A stretch of 64,000 nt of DNA from Branchiostoma floridae. Its lineage: Eukaryota > Chordata > Leptocardii > Amphioxiformes > Branchiostomatidae. Below are positions 35,385 to 47,223 of this stretch, piece after piece (the first letter of the stretch is position 1; every line of letters begins with the position of its first letter). The translations under genes were made by a program, and so were the position numbers. Where the stretch lies: the NCBI RefSeq assembly GCF_000003815.2, contig NC_049995.1, positions 9,463,031-9,527,030 of the forward strand, given 5' to 3'. The notes under the pieces are model-generated. The model did no database searches, was not told the origin of the DNA, and saw nothing but the letters and a program-made list of their open reading frames with translations.

Positions 35385-35490
35385 TAAGCGTGCTGGGTTC
35401 TTTAGCGTGTTTGAGGTGTGGCTTTCCTTAAATACAGGACCTCAATGTAACCGCATCCTATCCAAACGACGTCTTCAGTCAAAGGTAGGT
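35385..35490 (+). mobile_element. SINE-type fragment
   Basis: GAGGTGTGGCTTTCCTTAAA, then ACAGGACCTCAATGTAAC and CATCCTATCC, matches the block order at 42145-42215 (AGGTGTGGCTCTCCTCAAAC, ACGGGACCTCCATTTAAC). Confidence 0.45.
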
Positions 35491-35870
35491 ACTAGTACTG
35501 ATTTATTTTCTTTCTTTTCTAATTCATTTGAATTTCTCACAACTAGAAATATGAACGGAAGGACAAAACAAATGTAGAGTGAGGAAGTGACTTTCCCAAG
35601 GGTACAACATCAGTACCAGTCAATGATTCCAGCAATGTTTAGGCGATTCAACCACCCTTCGGTTCGAAAAACATGGTCTTTACCAAACTGGCGCTGGCTA
35701 TTATAGGGAGAATGATTTGCTCGTGGAGTTTTGCTACCAAAGGAGTTGGTCGGCTGTGCGCAACATGAACCAAAGCGTGGGCTGACTCCCCTGGCCAATT
35801 TCGCGATTTTTTTTCCAAATTCTACGATCTCCGTACCCCCGTAGGAAGGCCTGATAGAGGCTACAAAAAT
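35491..35870. other. Non-genic stretch
   Basis: Nothing recognised. Confidence 0.4.
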
Positions 35871-35872
35871 CT

Positions 35873-36027
35873 AGTCTCCAAGCAGACCCTACGGTGCCTA
35901 AAGATAGTATCGAAGCCTGCAAAAGAGTATAGCCGGCACCAGTGCCCGTTTGACTCCCGTTGGCCGGCTTAAATCCTTTGCCAGCTTTGATACTATCTTT
36001 AGACACCGCAGGGTCTGCTTGGAGACT
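35873..36027. mobile_element. MITE with 44-bp terminal inverted repeats
   Basis: Arms 35873-35916 and 35984-36027 match at about 40 of 44 positions (AGTCTCCAAGCAGACCCT at the outer end). The interior has GCCGGC blocks related to the element at 50344-50500; GATAGAGGCTAC just outside the left arm also resembles that family. Confidence 0.8.
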
Positions 36028-36029
36028 AA

Positions 36030-37130
36030 CAAAAATTAAGCCAATCCGGAACCAGCAGCACATCAAAAATGACGTCACTTGTATCGATATTGTTATGAAC
36101 TTTTCATGACCCTTGGGGGTGGGAGGGGGGGCGGATATAGCCAGTCCTGAAATGACATAATGGCATAATATCGATTTTCCCCGGCTACTATCTTCCACTA
36201 TTTTCGGTTGTGACTTTTTAATTTCGGTGCCAGTGCTCTCTCTTCCGCTTTACCGGCTCAGGGGATTCATCAGGGAGGTTCTAATTGTTTTAAAGAGTTG
36301 TTAGGGGCGGGATGGGCTCTGCTAATTAGCTTTTATCCACAGTAAGGTCTGTACGGATATAGGCACACATGTTAGCTCATATCATATCTTTAGGGATAGT
36401 GATATAGATATGTGATGTTGGAGTAACGAGATTTGAAGTAACGGTGCGGTCATACTCATCATAGACCACTTAACGATTTATTTGTCGTGTGAATTTTTTT
36501 TCAATGTCGACTAACGTACTTTTCGTTGTTGGATTTTCAAAGCAAGTGGTGACAAAACCAACCTCCAAAAGGATCTAGGACAGTATATTCTGTAAAAAGG
36601 CCAAATAAATTTGGTACGACACTTGAACGAATATCCCAAGAAGGCATTCAATTTGTGATCGTACGGCGATCGCAAGACCGATGTAATCGGGCCATGAAGA
36701 ACAATTTCTCATTGAACTTTATGGTGAGTTCTTCCCTTGTGTTGGAACAAAGTTTAAACTCTTCACTATTCTCATTGAACTGTTTTGCTTTATTTTCCCC
36801 ACACATTTCATCGTATAGTATAGTATAGAAATCAAAGACGCTTTTTAAGCTTTTGGTTCTTCTAGTTATTTTTAGACGTACGTGTAAAAAAATACTTACG
36901 GTATCATACAATAGGGTAAAGTACCAGTTCACAGATTAAAACATTGACTCATACAAAACATATACGACGGCATAAGAGTAAAATTTCAACGGAAATTATT
37001 GCACAAGAACACAGAAGAATTTGTCCTAGGTCCACAATCAATCTAAAGTGGATTTGTGTAACCATATGCATTGATTTAATAATCAGACTATCATGCAGAA
37101 TATAAAAAATATGACTAAAATTTTCAAGGG
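36030..37130. other. Non-genic stretch
   Basis: No gene. A short block near 36710-36780 (GGTGAGTTCTTCCCTTGTGT) is related to one near 40285-40310. Confidence 0.35.
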
Positions 37131-37650
37131 CAACGAAACAAAAAACGTAAAATGATTCGTTTTTCATCTATGAAATTCGTGGAGGTTTTAGGTCGCAATG
37201 CGGTCGCTCTATTTGAGGAATGTGGTGTATGGAAAGACGACACTTTTTCCGGTCCTCTGTGGTGCCTATTATTGCCAAGCAAAATGTAAAAATATAACTG
37301 AAATTTCAACAAAAACACACACAAGGTGAAATTATTTGTTTGTAGCTTTGAATTTAGTTGAGCGTTCTGAAAAGACGGTCGCTGTGAGGTTGCCGTCTTT
37401 GTGGAATGTGGTGTATGATGAGAAGACGACGCTTTTCCGGTCCCCTGTGGTGCCTATTATCACCTAGCAAAACGTAAAAATATGACCGAAAGGGCAACGA
37501 ACACACACACAAGGTGAAATTAGTTGAATTTTGTTGAGTTCTCTGTCATATCTTATGTTGCAGCGAGGTTGCCATCTTTGTGGAATGTGTATGATGAAAA
37601 GACGACACTTTCCCGGTCCCCTGTGGTGCCTATTATCGCCCAATTTGGAT
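37130..37650. repeat. Three tandem copies of a 182-bp unit
   Basis: GGAATGTG...GAAGACGAC, then TTTCCGGTC, CTGTGGTGCCTATTAT recurs at about 37217, 37399 and 37580. Confidence 0.8.
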
Positions 37651-37890
37651 GCATGATATGCACATGAAGCGCGGACCCATCCATTCTCCGTTTTAATTGA
37701 ACGGAAGGCGGTTTGGACAGCGACAAGACACGGTGCTAATTCACTTCGCCCAAAAAGGCACTGTGGCGTGAAGCTTTGGCGAGCCAAGGGAGGTAGAATT
37801 CAGGATAGGGTCTTAGGACTCGGACTGCTTTCAAACTTTCTAGAATAAAAGTTTTAGATCATTTATTCTTGTCCTTACATTAAGGCGAGT

Positions 37891-38092
37891 TAGGCCTAGA
37901 TCATATTTCCGAAGCGGGGCCCGGTCGTGGAGCTTTCGGGAGGGAAATAAGTGATATAGAAGACATCAACATACACAAAATGTCATCATTAGATTCAGGG
38001 GCATAACTTGCGTATATTTCTAAGTATACATTTTAATTTTTCGTTTCTTAAACATCACGGCCGGGTCCCGGTTTGGAAAACCTATAAGCCTA
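37891..38092. mobile_element. MITE with GGGGCCCGG-containing termini, copy 1
   Basis: Inner arms 37906-37929 and 38056-38079 match at about 20 of 24 positions; the outer TAGGCCTAGAT and CTATAAGCCT also correspond. Confidence 0.65.
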
Positions 38093-38107
38093 AGGGCTTC
38101 TCGTTGG

Positions 38108-38296
38108 TTAGGACTACGTCACATTTCCAAAACCGGGGCCCGGGGAACGAAAGGTATGATATAAAAGACTCACACCAAACTACACAAGACGTAAAGAGAA
38201 TAGTCGGGTGTATGTTTATTATGTACACATTTCTATTTTACGTTTCCACAAACAGCTCGGCTGGGCCCCGGTTTGAAAATGTGCCGTCGGCCATAG
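38108..38296. mobile_element. MITE with GGGGCCCGG-containing termini, copy 2
   Basis: Termini CACATTTCCAAAACCGGGG and CCCCGGTTTGAAAATGTG; the interior resembles copy 1, which lies only 15 bases away. Confidence 0.7.
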
Positions 38297-38299
38297 GAG

Positions 38300-38840
38300 G
38301 TGTCGTTATTTCCTGACAATTCGCGGCCGTATACGTTAACTATTTTTACAAGCTGAATAACCAAAGATGTGAGACATCGCTCAAAGAACTTCACAGAAAA
38401 TAAAAAAGAATTTTGATCGTTTTGTTGTCTTTTAAACCTTGTTGTTTTCACATATTGCATCATATTTCAATTATAAAATCAATGGTTACGCAAATCCAAT
38501 TTTTGTCGCTGTACAGTATCTTATTACCCATCTCCGTCTGGTGGAAAGTGGACTTCATTTCAGTACAAGTTAGTATTTCATTCATTTTAGTGAAGGAGGT
38601 GTCAAGATTTCGTTGGGGAATTTTCCTGAAAACATGCCTCTATTTTAGACGTTATAGACGTTTCTAAAGACTAATTTTTTTTTCATTCACGAACAGTTCG
38701 TATACGTGAAGGGGTTGTAGCCCCTCTCTGTAGACATATGCCCTGCTTATATAACTTGCTGCCCTATATATGCGTCAGCAATGAGCTTTCATCTTCTTAG
38801 TGTCTCTAGAACTAAGCATACGCAAAGAAGGATATTTAGG
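38300..38840. other. Non-genic stretch
   Basis: Nothing recognised. Confidence 0.4.
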
Positions 38841-38844
38841 CCTG

Positions 38845-38950
38845 GAGGTATCTAAAAATGTGAACCCTAGGGCAGGTGAAAGGCGGTGGAAGGAGAGGGA
38901 TGGGCTCCGTCTTGTAAATGCTATACCAAAGACACAGTGGATAGCAGCGA
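38845..38950 (-). mobile_element. SINE-like repeat, copy 3
   Basis: On the minus strand: ATCCACTGTGTCTTTGGTAT, then GGAGCCCATCCCTCTCC and TTCCACCGCC, the head of the family seen at 9240 and 12660. Confidence 0.5.
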
Positions 38951-39037
38951 CTAGCCAGGAATGCCAGAAATTCGAACTCTTGACCTCTAGATTTTGTGTC
39001 CGCCTGCCCATGCACTCGGTCCATAGGTGCTATCTAA

Positions 39038-39353
39038 AGCTAAGGGCACAACCCGCCGTACATGCTGTCTACGTGCCAAAAGGTAGGCAATCTTTTAGGA
39101 TCCGTGGTATGTGCCGCTTCCGTACGAACTCGTAGGGAATCCGACGGATTTTGTTGCACTCAGACGCCCCGTAGAACTTAACGTGCAGGCAAAACTTTGT
39201 GTGCCATCGGGCTGCGGATTCGCCCACCGTACGTGCCAGTACGGGCGACACGCCTGCCCTGTAAAGCCTGAACGTTTACAGAAAAACGTGGCGGACGTGG
39301 CCTCCCAAAAAAACCGTGGTACTGACAAAAATTGGCGGGTTGTGCCCTTAGCT
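39038..39353. mobile_element. PIF/Harbinger-like MITE with TAA target duplication
   Basis: A perfect inverted repeat of 21 bp joins 39037-39057 and 39334-39354 (outer end AGCTAAGGGCACAACCC). TAA flanks both ends (39035-39037, 39354-39356). The interior is CpG-rich and non-coding. The superfamily is inferred from the 3-bp TWA duplication. Confidence 0.8.
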
Positions 39354-39559
39354 TAAAGGGATGTAACACAGAGACCTACGTGCATGTTTATTAACCCAGT
39401 CCATTTCTGTATAGAACACGCGTCCTTTTCGTCTTAATATAATTAGTACGACCTGGTTACTACCGCACACATAGCCCTAATGGAACTTAGACCCTTTCAA
39501 TATTCAATATCCGTAAGTGCAGGCCATATTTGATGAAAGCTAATTAAGTCCAGTCATCA

Positions 39560-40115
39560 ACCATGCACGTATTATTACAGCCCTACGGCGATGTATGATA
39601 CAATTATGATGTTTACTGTACTATTTGCGGCACTATTATACCTTTTACTGTATGGTGATGAAAATTTGTAAACAATATCTTAAATTTGTCTATTATTCAA
39701 TCAAATAAAGATATGATTTACTGTATGGTATTTCTCAAACATGCACGTTAATGACAGTTCTACGGCAATTTATGATACAATTATGATTTTTTTTACGTCA
39801 TAATATGTATCATTTGTGGTACTATTAGACTTTTACTGTATGGCGATGAAAAATTATACACAATATCTTATTTGATTGTCTGTTATTTAATCAAATAAAG
39901 ATGTAATTTATAGTATTGTATTTCTCAAACATGCACGTATGATTATAGTCCTACGGCAATGTATGATACAATTATGGTTTTTATATTGTATCATGATAGG
40001 TGGCACTATTTGAATTTTTACTGTATGGCGATGAAAAATGATATACACTATCTCATATTTGTCTATCATTCAATTAAATGAAGATGTAATTTTATTGTAT
40101 TGTATTTCTCGTCTA
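39560..40115. repeat. Three tandem copies of a 178-189 bp unit
   Basis: CATGCACGT...CCTACGGC followed by ATGTATGATACAATTATG recurs at about 39563, 39741 and 39930; each unit ends with a TCAAATAAAGATATGA-type block. Confidence 0.85.
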
Positions 40116-40119
40116 GTTC

Positions 40120-40874
40120 GTACTTTTATGAGAATTGTCGTTACTATTAGGATTGTAACAGTAGTGTGTTGTCTCTTTATTAGTTATGATCATTATTGTG
40201 GAAATGAAATAAAGGTTTCGAAATGGCAGAAGCATTGCCATTGGGCATACCCATGAAATAATGTGATTGAGTTTATTTTTTGGTGAGTTACTTTCTTTGT
40301 GTTGGAACAGATCTTTAACTTTACAACTATAGAGTTCATTCTTTTTTGCACACAAAAAGTAAATACAAAAATCATGAATTTAAGTCAAACTAAGATCAAA
40401 GGCTTGAAAACTAATAAGTTGCCTACCCAACGAACTAATCCTCTAGCATAGAAATAAAATTAAAAATAACGTCGTACAAAGATATACATTGTATTAGGAG
40501 AAGGGCAAACAGTGCTATAAACATAATGTTGTGTGTATTATTTTATTTGCTTACTGGAAAAGAACAAGTTACAACGAAGTGGTCAATATGCCACACCCTT
40601 ATTTTTTCTTAAATTGAATTATCTGTTGCACTTAAGGTCAATGTTTATCTTTCATATAACCTTGCAATGCCCTTCCGGAATAAGAAGCACATTTGCTAAG
40701 ATATCCTTCATTGATGTAACCCTTAAACCGCTTCCATACTTTCCTAAAAGCTGCGATTCTTCACTCTTAATTCAGTGTCCTCACAAGTGACCTCCAGATG
40801 GATATCTTTTAACCTTCTTTTACAAGATCAGCGATGACCTTTAGGAAAAATGCACTTTAGATAAAAGAAAATAG

Positions 40875-40875
<1 letters not shown>
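40120..40875. other. Non-genic stretch
   Basis: Nothing recognised. Confidence 0.4.
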
Positions 40876-40876
<1 letters not shown>

Positions 40877-40959
<83 letters not shown>

Positions 40960-40961
40960 AA
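40877..40961. repeat. TA microsatellite
   Basis: More than 35 TA units with one TT interruption. Confidence 0.97.
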
Positions 40962-41176
40962 ACCGAAGTTCTGTGATACTGTGCGGAAATCGCATTGTAA
41001 CCTAAAATTTGACAAAGCGCTCAACGAATATCATAGCTTTGTGCGTGGTTTGTTGTCTTTTCTGTCATACTTTTACATTCTGAATGATATTCCAATGACA
41101 AATTATTACACAAATCCAACCTTGGTCACATCATCATCAACGTATAGTAAAATTGGGGCCTTGGGGCATTGTAACA

Positions 41177-41362
41177 TAGGTCGTACGATCGTCGTACGAT
41201 CGCTAACTTCGGGCATTTTGGAGGACAAAAATGTAAGTCTCCTGCAAAATTCAACTGTCTTGGTACACAAAATGCTGTTTTGGATCCATGTCTGTGGTTG
41301 GTTTCCTCACAGCCTGCTTGAAAATCCTATGCATCCAAATCGTACCACGATCGCACGACCTA
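41177..41362. mobile_element. MITE with TAGGTCGTACGATCGT termini, copy 1
   Basis: Arms 41177-41200 and 41339-41362 match at about 22 of 24 positions; the arm itself repeats CGTACGATCG. A relative lies at 46525-46759. Confidence 0.8.
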
Positions 41363-41369
41363 CATGTAT

Positions 41370-42130
41370 ATGTGACCACACCCTTATGGGACTACACCAT
41401 TTTTTTTCACTTTCCTAAAAGCAGAAGCTTTTGTTCTTAATTTGGTGTCCCCGCAAGTAACCTCCAGATAGACATCAAATAACAGTTCCTCTTACAAGAT
41501 TGTGGGAAAAGATAGAGCCTATTACATGACTCCAAGTACCACTTTGGGGTTCATCGGAGCCACAAGTTTCCATCTTAATCGAGTTAAACCAGATCTTAAG
41601 ATAACGTATTTGTCAGTCTTTATTTTGGGGCGTTTTATTAACCACCAATAAGAACAAGTCATCCATCAATTTGGAGAAAACTGAACTTATTTTCGCGTTC
41701 GTATCTAGATCGATACTGTTATCTGTTTTCTCAATCGTGGGAATTCTTGCGGTTAGGAAAATGACCCCTTTTCTTAGAACTCGTTATCCGTTGAAAAATC
41801 TACGGACCAGAAAGTTTTAAGTTGAAGTTAAAGATAAAGGCGTCATGTGACGAATATTGTGTTGTTTGTTGGTATCGCACATCCAGGAACACACGTTATG
41901 ACGTAGCACATCAAGTTTGTACTGATAGTACAGGAGCCAAGGCCTGAATAAAAAAATGTTTTCGTTCAACCCATCTTAAAGAAAATGTTGGACCTCATAT
42001 TTTGGTAGAGGGGGTCCATCTGCATCACAAATGATGATTTTTGTATCAAGAGTACAAGCTGCATATTCAGACAGGTTTAATTTATCCACTCACACCGGGA
42101 AGGACCCCCCCCCCCCCAATCTTTTCGAAA
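41370..42130. other. Non-genic stretch
   Basis: Nothing recognised beyond a poly-C run near 42105-42117. Confidence 0.4.
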
Positions 42131-42134
42131 TTTT

Positions 42135-42240
42135 TTTTTACGTGCCCAAGGTGTGGCTCTCCTCAAACACGGGACCTCCATTTAACACCCTACCCGAGGG
42201 ACTGCCCTAACCAAAGCTAGGTACTCATTCAAGCCCATAA
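42135..42240 (+). mobile_element. SINE-type fragment
   Basis: AGGTGTGGCTCTCCTCAAAC, then ACGGGACCTCCATTTAAC and CCCTACCCGAGGGAC; partner of the fragment at 35385. Confidence 0.45.
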
Positions 42241-42454
42241 CACTGAGGAAGCCACACGGCGAAACATGCTTGTTGTGTGTTGGTTCGAATAAAGTTCCTA
42301 AACGGGGAACATGTGGCTCCAGAGTCTTTTCTGAAGATGTGCCGTAAGTGTGGACGGTTGGCTTGAGGTTGTCCTTCCCCATATACAAAGCTAGGCTCTC
42401 ATTTTTCACCCAAGTGAAGATGGGAAAGGCTTTCTCCTAAGTGCACAAGTTCGG

Positions 42455-42535
42455 CGGCATGTTAACGTATTTGAACCCGGGACCGCTAGGCTTTGGGTCA
42501 AACACCCACCGTTGCGTCACACGACTCCACACTCT
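42455..42535. mobile_element. tRNA-like SINE tail
   Basis: TTGAACCCGGGACCGCTAGG followed by CCACCGTTGCGTCAC has the composition and order of a tRNA T-arm-to-acceptor region as seen in SINEs. Confidence 0.3.
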
Positions 42536-42789
42536 GGTCAACACTCACGAAGTACTAAATCCTCGGTGGGCTCAGCCGGGTATGAAAGCTCACTAAAAGG
42601 GTTCATCCTGGCTAATTAGCTTAAGTTCGGGCGGGTTAATTTATTCATTAAGCAGAAAATGCATGGTAATTAGTACGGGGGTACTCTCTCTTGAGATCAC
42701 CTCTCACAGAAGGGCGTAGTCTGAAAACGAACGCAAAAGCATATCTCTTTGTGGCCTTACTTTTCTATCTTTCAGAAATAGATTTAGCG

Positions 42790-43045
42790 AGTTTTGCACT
42801 GGGTTAGTTATAGTAAGTAAACGCCTAAATTCCCACATCTTATAATTTCTTTCAATACCAGTATTAAAATTGTAGAATGGCGTTGTTTTGTTTTCCCGTT
42901 GTGCCCTTTATGTTTTCTTTCTTTTGAACATAAATTTGGCGATTTAAACTCTGGGTTATTGATGGTAAGTAAACGCCTAAATTCTTGCATCTTTTGATTT
43001 TTATTTCAATTCGAATATTGAAATTTGTAGAATGGCGTTGTTTTG
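42790..43045. repeat. Direct repeat of about 155 bp
   Basis: CTGGGTTA...GGTAAGTAAACGCCTAAATTC and GTAGAATGGCGTTGTTTTG each occur twice in the same order. Confidence 0.75.
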
Positions 43046-43344
43046 TTTATGTTTGATTTTCATTTTAGCCGACGTAAACGTGTTGTTTTCAAAAGAAAGC
43101 TATTTGTATTTTATGTCTTTGTAGACAACAAATGTCAATCAACAAGCTTTGATGAATGAAATGTGTAGCAAACTGTTAGATTGTTACTTACTGTTGTCGA
43201 CTCCAAATGTCCCAAGGTATTTTGAATACCACCTGCCCTGTGTATTGAATAAGAATAGTCTTAGTGGTAATGGTTTTATTGGAAAATATGCAAGACAATC
43301 TCTATTTAAATCACATTGCCTGTGTGTTTTTTGGTGATTTGGGT

Positions 43345-44390
43345 TTGGTGCATTCTCTGTATCTGTATAGTCCGTATAGCCGCCAATTAGAGTAACACAC
43401 CAAGTTTTTTTATCTGTATCTGTATAGCCGGTATACATATCAGCTTCCGTATTTGTATCTATAGAGCCGGTATGACCGCCCTTCGGTGTATCACACCAGC
43501 ATCTGTATCTGTATCTATACCGTCGACATAACTACCCTTCGGTGTAACACACCAGCTTCTGTATCTGTATCTTTTTTGCCGGTATAACCGCCCTTCAACG
43601 TAACACACCAATTTCTTTATCTGTATCTGTATAGCCGGTATGACCGCCTTTCAACGCAATACATCAGCTTCTGTATCTGTATCTATACAGCCGGTATGGC
43701 CACTCTTCGGTGTAATACACCAGTTTCTGTATGTGTACCTATACAGCCAAAATAACCACTCTTCGGTGTAACATACCAGCTTTTGTATCTGTATCTGCAT
43801 CCACTGTGTAACCACCTTCTGCGTAACACTCCAGCTTCTATATCTGTGTATCTATATCTGTATATCCGATACTACTGCCTTTCATAGTGACACACCGGTC
43901 TTCGTATCTATATCTGTATAGCCGGTGTAAACGACCTTCGGCGTAACACACCAGCTTCTGTATCTGTATAGCCGGCATGACCACCTTTCGGCGTATACAG
44001 TTTCTGTATCTGTATAGCCGGTATAACCCCCTTCTTCGTATTACGTAACACACCAGCTTCTGTGTCTGTATCTGTATAGCCGGTATAACTACCCTTCTGT
44101 GTAACACACCAGCTTCTGTGTCTGTATCTGTATAGCCGGTATAACTACCCTTCTGTGTAACACACCAGCTTCTATATCTGTATAGCCGGTATAACTACCC
44201 TTCTGTGTAACACACCAGCTTCTGTGTCTGTATCTGTATAGCCGGTATAACTACCCTTCTGTGTAACACACCAGCTTCTATATCTGTATAGCTGGTATAA
44301 CCGACCTTCGGCGTAACACACCAGCTTCTGTATCTGTATAGCCGGTATAACTACCCTTCTGTGTAACACACCAGCTTCCGTATGAATGTG
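43345..44390. repeat. Tandem array of about 18 units of 50-58 bp
   Basis: Unit: CTTCTGTATCTGTATAGCC, GGTATAACCGCCCTTC, GGCGTAACACACCAG. Copies become more uniform to the right. ORFs in it are translations of the repeat. A single monomer lies at 28060-28120 at the end of a SINE tail. Confidence 0.93.
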
Positions 44391-44539
44391 ATTCCTATGT
44401 TCATTGATTTATCACATCGATATAAAATTTCTATGACATCATTAAAGAAATATGTGTCATATCTGTGTGCTTATTTCCAAACAGAATTGTTTTAAATTGT
44501 TATTTTTTAACGCAACTATTTATAAATTTTAGTAGGAAC

Positions 44540-45640
44540 CAATTATGAAGAAATTCTTGGAACAGACAAAAAGGAAAACGGACATGCACTTTTAGCAACC
44601 GCTGTGCAGAAATTCCAAGAAACTAATTAGAAAACATAGTCTTGAAAGTGACTCAACATACCAGGAACCCGGAAACTAATGAAGTAAAATGGCATTGGCG
44701 TAACATACTTACTGGTACTAAATTCCCGGACACTAACGAGGTAGCGTAGAGACCACGTTACGTAGGTACTCTTGAAACTGACCCAACGTGGGAACCAGTC
44801 CGAACGAGTTCCTTGAAACTGACGCAGAAACACAGACTTTTTCTCGGAAACCAATTAGGCAATAGAACCTTGAAATTAACACAGAACTACACGTATACAG
44901 GAACCACTTCTACAAGTTCACGGATACCTGGTATCTAAAGCAATTCTTGTAATTGTCGTGACATTGCCTACTTTGCGGACGAGCTCCTTGAATTGAAACA
45001 GACGAAAAACACCATTTCCCAGACACTAAACAGACAACAGAACCTTGAAATCAACAGAGAATTCTAGGAACTACTACTACTACTTAGTCCCTGATACCAA
45101 TTATGTAAAAAAAAGCCTTGTATACAACTGATGCAACATGGCTGCCCGTGCAAACGAGTACAGAACCTTTTTCTGGCCGCGGATAGAACAAAACCTTGAA
45201 ATCAACACAGTTACGAATTCCAGAATACCAATTGTTAAAAAAAAACTTTTAACTAATTCAACATGGCAACCAGTGCTACTAGGCTTCTAGTACATAGACT
45301 TTCCCGTTAACAACAAAACTTTGAAGTCAACACACGATTTTAGGAAACATGGCTACTAATTCCTGGATACCAATTATTTAAGAAAAATCTTGTAACTGAT
45401 GTAACATGGCAACCGGTGCAAACGGGTAAAACAGACATTTTTCCTTGAAACTAATCATAAATAGACAGCAAAACCTCTTTTCCTTCCGCCGCCATCCCAC
45501 CCTTATGCCTGCCAAAGACAAATCAACACAGAATTCTAGGAACCACAACTACTAAAATCTCGGACACCAATTATGGAAAACTCTTTTAACTGATTCAACA
45601 TGACAGCCTGCCCGAACGAATACTCGGAAAGTAACGCAAA
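44540..45640. repeat. Degenerate tandem repeats of about 100-165 bp
   Basis: CCTTGAAATCAACACAGAATTC-like, GGATACCAATTATG and AACTGATTCAACATGGC blocks recur at irregular spacing. Confidence 0.6.
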
Positions 45641-45654
45641 AATAGGCGCTCCTT

Positions 45655-45835
45655 TAAACGAATTCCCGTAAGAAAACGCACCATGGGTTTTCCTGGAAAA
45701 ATAGCCATTGAAATATAATTCAAAACGAATCAAGGACACAACATAAAAACATTCCCGTAAGAAAACGCACCATAGGATTTCTATAGAAATAACCATTGAA
45801 CATATAATTCAAAATTAATAAAGTACACAGCATCA
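45655..45835. repeat. Direct repeat of about 92 bp
   Basis: ATTCCCGTAAGAAAACGCAC, then CATTGAA and ATATAATTCAAAA occur twice (about 45661 and 45753). Confidence 0.8.
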
Positions 45836-46046
45836 AAACCATTATATAACCTATTATACACAATTATATAACCTAGTCTATTGTATGTCTATTATATATG
45901 ATTATATAACCTAGTCTATTGTCTGGTCGTAAAAAGGACCCTATTCTATTGAATGTTGTATAGTTGACCTACATAAAGATATATTACATCACATGAAGAA
46001 AAAAAATAAAATAATAGCACGCATTCATTAGAAGAGAATACGTGAT

Positions 46047-46482
46047 TATGTAACATCTACTCAAGTACATGAATTGAAGAAGAAGGGTTGTATATATATA
46101 GGATATGCGGTTTTCTTCAGTCAGTGGCTTAATCAACCTTTCGTAATGCAGTGTTCGGTCAACTGAGTCTATGCCCAGTGTTGTATGTGAAACATATCAA
46201 ATGTGGCATACTAAGGCCGTGAGGGCCAGCGAGGCAAGTACTCAGTAAATCAACGTGAAGTTACCTCGTAGAGAAGAGCTTAGACGGTGAGATTGCGGAA
46301 CCGGGAAGAGGGTGAGGTATCGGGGGACACCAGGCGACTCTGTCCCGAAGAGATATCAGCGAAGCTCCGGTGCGTTTATTGGTCCCTGGGGTGAGAGGAT
46401 ACAAGACACCAAGCGGGGCCTGAAGTTTGATTTAGCGGGTAGGGAGCACAGCGGAGCCGTAAGGGAGACCTGAGAATTAAAG
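46047..46482 (+). promoter_or_regulatory. TATA promoter with leader exon, or an LTR
   Basis: TATATATATA at 46091-46100 lies about 25 bases before CTTCAGTCAG, a plausible initiator. About 360 bases of leader-like, GC-richer sequence follow, closed by a strong donor TTAAAG|GTAAGT at 46482/46483. No coding exon was recognised downstream. An LTR or solo LTR is an alternative, because the left part begins TGTAAC and TTGGTCCCTGGGG near 46378 could be a primer-binding-like string. Confidence 0.28.
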
Positions 46483-46524
46483 GTAAGTCAAGAAAGGAGT
46501 GTAAGGTTTTCTGATGGTTAATTT

Positions 46525-46759
46525 GTCGTACGATCGCAAAAATTGATGGCATTCTTGGAGCACATGTCGTAAAAATATAAATCGGGTTCGGTTCGTTATG
46601 AGTAGTTTGTCTTAGATCCTTACGATCGAAAATTGAGAGCATCTTTGCATATGCCATAGACAAAATTTAGCTGTCTTTTTTTTTGGCTGTTGTAGATCCT
46701 TGGGTGGTTGGTTTTGTCACAGAGTACTTGTAAATTGTACGACATACAAATCGTGCGAC
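46525..46759. mobile_element. MITE with GTCGTACGATCGC terminus, copy 2
   Basis: Left end GTCGTACGATCGC, right end ATCGTGCGAC; internal GGTTGGTTTTGTCACAG resembles GGTTGGTTTCCTCACAG of copy 1 at 41177. Confidence 0.6.
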
Positions 46760-47084
46760 GGCCTGCGGCTAATGCGACTGAGTCAAAAGCCATTTAAAAA
46801 TCCAATGTTACCTTGTCATGGCCGTTTACATTTGATATCCTTCATTTTGCTAAATCTGTTATTTTAAACTTTGCGATGGCATTTAGTTTCAATTACTGAA
46901 ACGCGTTTTGGAAAAAAAAGCCCAAAACAACTCGACATCAGTTTTGCTTAATCAAAATCATCTTTGCTTTAGTTCAGCGTCATTCTTGATACACGGTACA
47001 GATATTATCAATCGGCACAAATGTGAAAATACGGGTACAATCTAAATCTTTAGAAAATGCATAGGGGTCGTAGGATCTAGAAGC
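46760..47084. other. Non-genic stretch
   Basis: Nothing recognised. Confidence 0.4.
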
Positions 47085-47223
47085 AGCGGGTTGTTATCCA
47101 CTGTATCTATGTAAGGTATGGTATCAGAAGGCAGGGCCTAACAGTTTCCTTCCACTGCATTAACTGCCTCCCTAACCGAAGTCAAGTTTTTACACCTGGG
47201 TGGAGTGAGGAAAATCGTGTTAA
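47085..47223 (+). mobile_element. SINE-like repeat, copy 4, left half
   Basis: TTATCCACTGTATCTATG, then CCTAACCGAAGTCAAG, ACACCTGGGTGGAGTGAGG and AAAATCGTGTTAA. It stops at the TTAA that begins the composite element; the matching right half resumes at 49060. Confidence 0.7.

Noticed and set aside
43838-44369. Minus-strand ORFs of 65-89 codons
   Set aside because: Read-through of the 50-58 bp tandem unit.
43345-44390. CRISPR array
   Set aside because: Units are contiguous and diverged, with no unique spacers; the context is animal nuclear DNA.
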